Notes under the pieces: model-generated | What the model was told of the DNA's origin: nothing | Databases searched by the model: none | Seen by the model: the letters and a program-made list of their open reading frames with translations, nothing else | Program-made: the position numbers and the translations under genes | Part shown: piece by piece, positions 59,650 through 64,000 of the stretch | Layout of the letters: each line of letters begins with the position of its first letter | How positions within the stretch are numbered: position 1 is the first letter of the stretch | NCBI RefSeq assembly: GCF_029784155.1 | Contig: NC_073693.1 | Span: 181,309,802-181,373,801, forward strand | Source of the DNA: Uranotaenia lowii | Taxonomy: Eukaryota > Arthropoda > Insecta > Diptera > Culicidae | Direction of reading: 5' to 3' | Length of the DNA stretch: 64,000 nt

Positions 59650-62090
59650 ATGTTGTTTATACAAATTACACAAAGGTTACACAAAGTCAAGGTTTTATAT
59701 GCGGCAGTGATTGAAATCCTCACCAATTTTCTCATCAGAGGCATTCAAAATACACACTTTGATGCCTCTCATAGCTATACAGGAGACGATACATATACAT
59801 TCGTTCAAACCTCCCCCCATGAGGAGGATCTGCTCTGAGAGACACTATTCGTTTGCTGTCCCGAACGAACTCTCTCAACGTTTGGTTGCTACATGATGCA
59901 TGAAGAAGACGAGGCACACATACTCGTTTACGTTCTTGAATTTGAATAGCTCCAGCCGATAGCTGGCGTTGAGGAGAACATCTTCAACCCCGCCGCAAAG
60001 GTTGATGCAACAACGACAACAACCGAACTTATTGCGTTGCACGCAACCCCCTGGCAACTTGACGTTTCCCATACTAATCGCGTGTGCCCAAGGTGGATAT
60101 ATATTCAGGAGGTGTTCCCGAATAACGAATTCCCGATTCAGCCATTTTGGCTATGTAGGCTATGCAACTGTACGGAACTCATGAAGTTTGTTTACCAACA
60201 AACCACAGAAAAGCTGAGCAAAAAATAAACAAACTCATTGAGAGCCCCGCTCACTCCTCGCCTACTTACTGTAAAAGTCGGAGAACCTAGTGTATCTAAG
60301 AACCTTGCGTGTGCCAGTTTTTCTGGTTCTCTGGTTCTGTCAAAATCTCATTTTCACTCAACAAACATATCGAAAGGGTGGATAATGAAATGTTCGACAA
60401 ATTAAGGTTTCAAACATATTTTTTATTGAAAAAAAAAGTTTTTAAAAACAATGATTAAGAATCACCTATTAAGCGAAAAATGAGTTGATGTTTAAAGAAA
60501 AACACGATAATATGGTCAAAAAAGTCAGCGTGGTAAATGGCTTTTATTTATGAAATACACAAGCAAATTTTAATTCAAAAATCTTGTAAATGGTTTATTG
60601 CATGGTAAATTTTAAAAACAACATTTTATTCATTTCTAAACAATATTAACTTTGTTTGGTTTTTTCGTAGAGATTCTTTAGAATCATTAAGTTGCTTAGC
60701 GAAGGACTCCATCCGAAACACAATCAACACATAATTTCAACAACAAGTTTCGATGGTTAACTAAAGCATCTTGATCCAAAATGTGTTCGGCTAATCCTCT
60801 AAAAACATCCCGTGCATCATTTGAAACCTGTGTCAGAGTTCGATTCATTATGATATCATAATATAGTATACTAAGTTTATACTTTGATGATTTTGTTCTA
60901 CAATTTTTACCTCCAACTCGTTTATTCTGCAGACCTTTAACACATCGGCATTAACTTCTAATCTTCCAATAAAACTATTGAAAAGTTCATTTCTGCAATC
61001 TTCACATTTGATGCTACTTACTATTTTTTTTTTTGAATTCAACTTTCCGAAATTTTATCTGTACGTCACTTGTGCAAATGCAAAGCCATCACCTCAACTC
61101 GTTTCCGCTTTCATTCTCAGTGTTTACTATCTCAACATATTTGTAAAACTAATATTTCATAACATTCAGCTGGATAAAATTTTACCGTAGTGAACTTAAG
61201 GAAATAGCGGAACTATTTCAGACCACGTTATGTTTAACGAAATAAACTCATAACTCTATCTGGTGACGCCTTGTAACAAAAACACAACGGATTTGCAAGG
61301 AATATTGAAAGATATTCCTTAAAATATTCCTTGAAGGATTCGGATGAAAGATGGCCATTTTGTAATCTTTGCTATAAACAGAAATGTTATTAAGTTGGAA
61401 CCGAGAATGGAACATAAATAGATTGAAATAAAATTACTTATTTCATTAACAACTATTATAAAATTTAATTATAAAGTTATTTATTTTTCTTTTTTACATC
61501 ACTTTTGATTATGTGCCCTTTTAAAATGGTATTTCGTCAGTTGAATTGCATGCCGAAACTAAATCAAGTGGTTTCAATGGAAAATAAACGTTGCCGCTGC
61601 TAGGGACGACCCAGGATGCATGTAAACAAACGCGACTAGTGCGACATCTTCCATTTTGAAGACGGCACAGCAAACTCGACTAAACTGTCAAGTTGCCAGG
61701 GGGTTGGTTGCACGGCTCGCAACGTATAGTGCAAAGAGGGGGAGGAAAAAGAAACGAAAAAATTAGCTGCCTGCGTGCGGTTGCTGTGCAATAATAGCAA
61801 TAGCAGAAAAACCTCACGCATTCGATCCAGGCACAAACGAGGAGACTCGGGTTCGCTCTGCCTTTTGAATTCGCATCCCTCAAGCTTGTAACAGGAGATG
61901 AGTGAGAGCCATTCGTTTGGTTTTTTGGATTCGCTGCCTGGAATGTGTACTGCTTCTTGAAGGCGGGCCATATTGAGAGCGTATGCATCATCGTTTTTGT
62001 CGTTTTCGCTGCCTCAAAGCAACCTTTGCTTCCGAGTAAAGCAGTGAGCGAGAGAAGGTTGATCAATTCATGCTCAGCAAAATTCAATCA
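59650..62090. other. Unassigned; shares a CAACCCCCTGGCAACTTGAC motif in inverted orientation
   Basis: The motif CAACCCCCTGGCAACTTGAC occurs at about 60044-60063 and its complement at about 61687-61706. These may be terminal or subterminal repeats of one element of ~1.7 kb, but the neighbouring sequence does not pair well. Open frames at 61636-62087 (minus) lack recognisable domains. No gene is supported. Confidence 0.35.
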
Positions 62091-62094
62091 CTGA

Positions 62095-62225
62095 CATAGA
62101 TGCCACACCTACCGATTTTTCGGTATTCATACCGATTTTTGGGCAAATTTTTATCCAAGAATCGGTATATACCGAATACCGATTTTTGGCAAAACATACC
62201 GATTTCATACCGATTTTTGAGATTT
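62095..62225. repeat. Cluster of TACCGATTTTT units
   Basis: Five or more direct and partly inverted copies of ATACCGATTTTT(C/G)GG lie in 130 bp. It is probably a piece of a MITE or a short satellite. Confidence 0.6.
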
Positions 62226-62360
62226 TGATACAAAATGTAAAATTTAATTCAGTATAAGCAAGACTATCGAAAATATTGGGTTTCTGTTAAATTGAAGACG
62301 ACCAAATGATACTATTTGGCGTTAGCTAAGTAAGAAACACTTGAAACTTTTATGATAAGT

Positions 62361-64000
62361 ACACTTACTTACTTACTTAATGATCCCGCGCCGATCCTCC
62401 GGTGCATAGGGCCGTGGTAAAAGACCTCCACTGTTGACGATCCGGAGCCAGCGTCTTCACCTGGTCCCAGTCAAGATTCTCGTCGACAGTTCGGATTTCA
62501 GCGGCTAGGCTTCGCCGCCACGAATTTCTGGGTCTGCCTCTTCTTCGATGACCTTCTGGATTCCAATCTAGCGCCTCTCTGCAAATCTCGTTTTCATCTC
62601 TTCGCAGCGTGTGCCCAATCCATCTCCACTTACGTTCCCGAATCTCGATTTCTAGCGCCTTTTGATGACACCGGCGATGTAGTTCCTCATTCGAGATCCA
62701 GTTGCCAGGCCACCAAGCGCGGATGATATTCCGCAGGCAGCGGTTTACAAATACTTGCAGTTTTCGCGTCGTTACCGCATATGTGCACCAAGTTTCGCAC
62801 CCGTACAGCAATACGGATCTGACGTTTGAGTTGAAGATTCGGATTTTTGTTCGTAGAGAGATCTGGCGTGACCGCCAGATGTTTCGGAGACTCGCAAACG
62901 CAAATCGGGCCTTTCTGATCCGTGTTTCGATGTCTTTTCTGGTACCACCATCAGGCGTAATCTGGCTACCAAGATACTGGAAGCACTCCACTTTCTCAAC
63001 TTGTTGCCCAGCTACCATGCATGAAACTGGAAGGATTTCCTGTGTTGATCTCCATCGACTTGGTCTTTCCGACATTGACTTTGAGACCTGCTGCCTTGGA
63101 ACTTTCGGTGAGGTCGTCGAGTTTGCTCTGCATATCTGGTTGTGTTTGGGCGAGCAAAACAATATCGTCAGCCAGGTCAAGGTCGTTCAGTTGCTCCATT
63201 GTTGAAGGATTCCACGGCAATCCTCGGTTCGGTGCACAGTCAATCGATCCAATCAGAATCTCATCCATTACGATTAGAAAAAGTAGCGGTGATAGAATAC
63301 ATCCTTGTCTCACTCCAGCAGTTACCGGGATTCGTTCGGACAAGACACCGTCGTGCAAGACCTTGCACGAAAATGCCTCGTACTGTGCTTCGATGAGATG
63401 GACTAGTTTCTCTGGGACCCCTCGTCGTCTTAGAGCCGCCCAGATGTTTTCATGGTTAAGTCGGTCGAATGCTTTTTCGAAATCAACGAACACCAGCAGA
63501 AGAGAGTCCTGGAATTCGTTGATTTGTTCCAGTATGATTCGTAGCGTTGTGATGTGGTCCACACATGATCGTCCGGATCGGAATCCAGCTTGTTGCCGTC
63601 GGAGTGTAGCGTCTATTTTCTCCTGGATCCTGTTCAGAATCACTTTGCAGAGTACTTTGAGGGTTGTACAGATCAACGTTATGCCTCGCCAGTTACCGCA
63701 CTCTGTCAGGTCTCCTTTCTTCGGGACCTTTACGAGGATACCCTGCATCCAGTCGGCCGGGAATGTTGCAGTATCCCAGATGTCAGCGAAAAGACGGTGC
63801 AACATTTGTGCTGATAGGGCAGGGTCGGCTTTCAGCATTTCAGCAGGGATGCAATCGATCCCAGGTGCTTTGTTGGATTTCATGTTTTTGATTGCCGCTT
63901 CTATTTCAGCCAGCGAAGGCGCTTCCGAGTTGACGCCATTTATGCGACTTACTGTTGGCGCTCCGAGCTGCAGATTCTGTTGGCCATCGCTATTCGTGAC
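62361..64000 (-). mobile_element. 3' part of an RTE-type LINE, continuing beyond the window
   Basis: The minus-strand element ends in a (TAAG)n tail at about 62361-62379, directly after its stop codon. Very short 3' ends with a simple-repeat tail are usual for RTE-like LINEs. The 5' part lies beyond position 64000. Confidence 0.82.
62377..64000 (-). pseudogene. RTE-type ORF2: reverse transcriptase and C-terminal domain, one frameshift
   Basis: RT motifs in order: SNKAPGIDCIPAEMLK, LVKVPKKGDLTECGNWRGI, QQAGFRSGRSCVDH, FVDFEKAFDRLNH (catalytic D), AGVRQGCILSPLLF, and DLDLADDIVLLAQ (catalytic DD). A frameshift near 63015, after MEINTGNPSSF, moves the text to the frame with GQQVEKVECFQYLGSQITPDGG. 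The C-terminus follows, including RKWRWIGHTLRRDENEICREA, up to a stop at 62377. Upstream sequence to the window edge remains open. One indel makes this copy inactive unless it is a sequencing error. Confidence 0.88.

Noticed and set aside
61636..62087. Minus-strand frames of 111 and 135 residues
   Set aside because: They overlap each other in different frames, have no recognisable domain and lie beside MITE-like motifs.

Overview
The window looks like intronic DNA of a dipteran, most likely a mosquito. It is AT-rich and very densely packed with mobile elements. The only host gene recognised with confidence is one long exon at 29606-30824, which encodes the conserved cysteine-rich centre of PIKfyve/Fab1 (phosphatidylinositol-3-phosphate 5-kinase). 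A second small exon in compatible phase may lie at 55354-55444. If so, 30825-55353 is one intron of about 24.5 kb and nearly everything in the window is intronic. The mosquito assignment is an inference from the mix of ITmD37E-like mariner, BEL/Pao, Penelope, I, R1 and RTE elements and many TA-, TTA- and TTAA-flanked MITEs.

Layout. 1-8028: the end of a foldback MITE, a tRNA-derived SINE, a degenerate repeat ending near 4230, then unassigned AT-rich DNA. 8034-15541: a complete BEL/Pao LTR retrotransposon with LTRs that read as identical, a 5-bp target duplication and one uninterrupted 2102-residue polyprotein. 16060-18808: a 5'-truncated R1-clade LINE lying between two (AC)n tracts. 20781-23391: two Penelope-like fragments forming a nearly perfect palindrome with 1303-bp arms. 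23509-28534: a TA-flanked DNA element (B) carrying exon-like cargo, with a second TA-flanked element (A) nested inside it. Part of this unit is duplicated in inverted orientation on the other side of a Jockey/CR1-like LINE. 28756-29467: a mariner (ITmD37E-like) remnant just upstream of the PIKfyve exon.

31347-42599 is a stack of insertions inside one TTAA-flanked, piggyBac-type foldback. It holds a TTTG-flanked element (itself carrying a SINE), a 3-kb TA-flanked element (C) with exon-like cargo and a textbook core promoter, and an unidentified retroposon with a 20-bp target duplication. The retroposon is in turn broken by one foldback MITE and two adjacent TTA-flanked MITEs. Because the foldback has two arms, the other arm preserves the empty site for two of these insertions, which fixes their ends and target duplications.

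42934-48112 is another terminal-inverted-repeat element, split by an I-clade LINE whose 5' half is inverted (twin priming) and which has a 12-bp target duplication. 49035-50833 is a decayed Tc1 element with long inverted repeats. 51685-54110 holds more MITEs and tRNA-like sequence. 56050-56945 has two simple-sequence arrays. 58050-59647 is a large foldback, and 62361-64000 is the 3' half of an RTE-type LINE running off the window end.

The genes do not form a pathway. The window is a record of layered transposition into a gene intron. The least explained class is elements A, B and C, and possibly D. They share TA target duplications, short CAC-starting inverted repeats and dense element-specific subterminal repeats. 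A, B and C also carry splice-site-bounded reading frames that I cannot match to any transposase.
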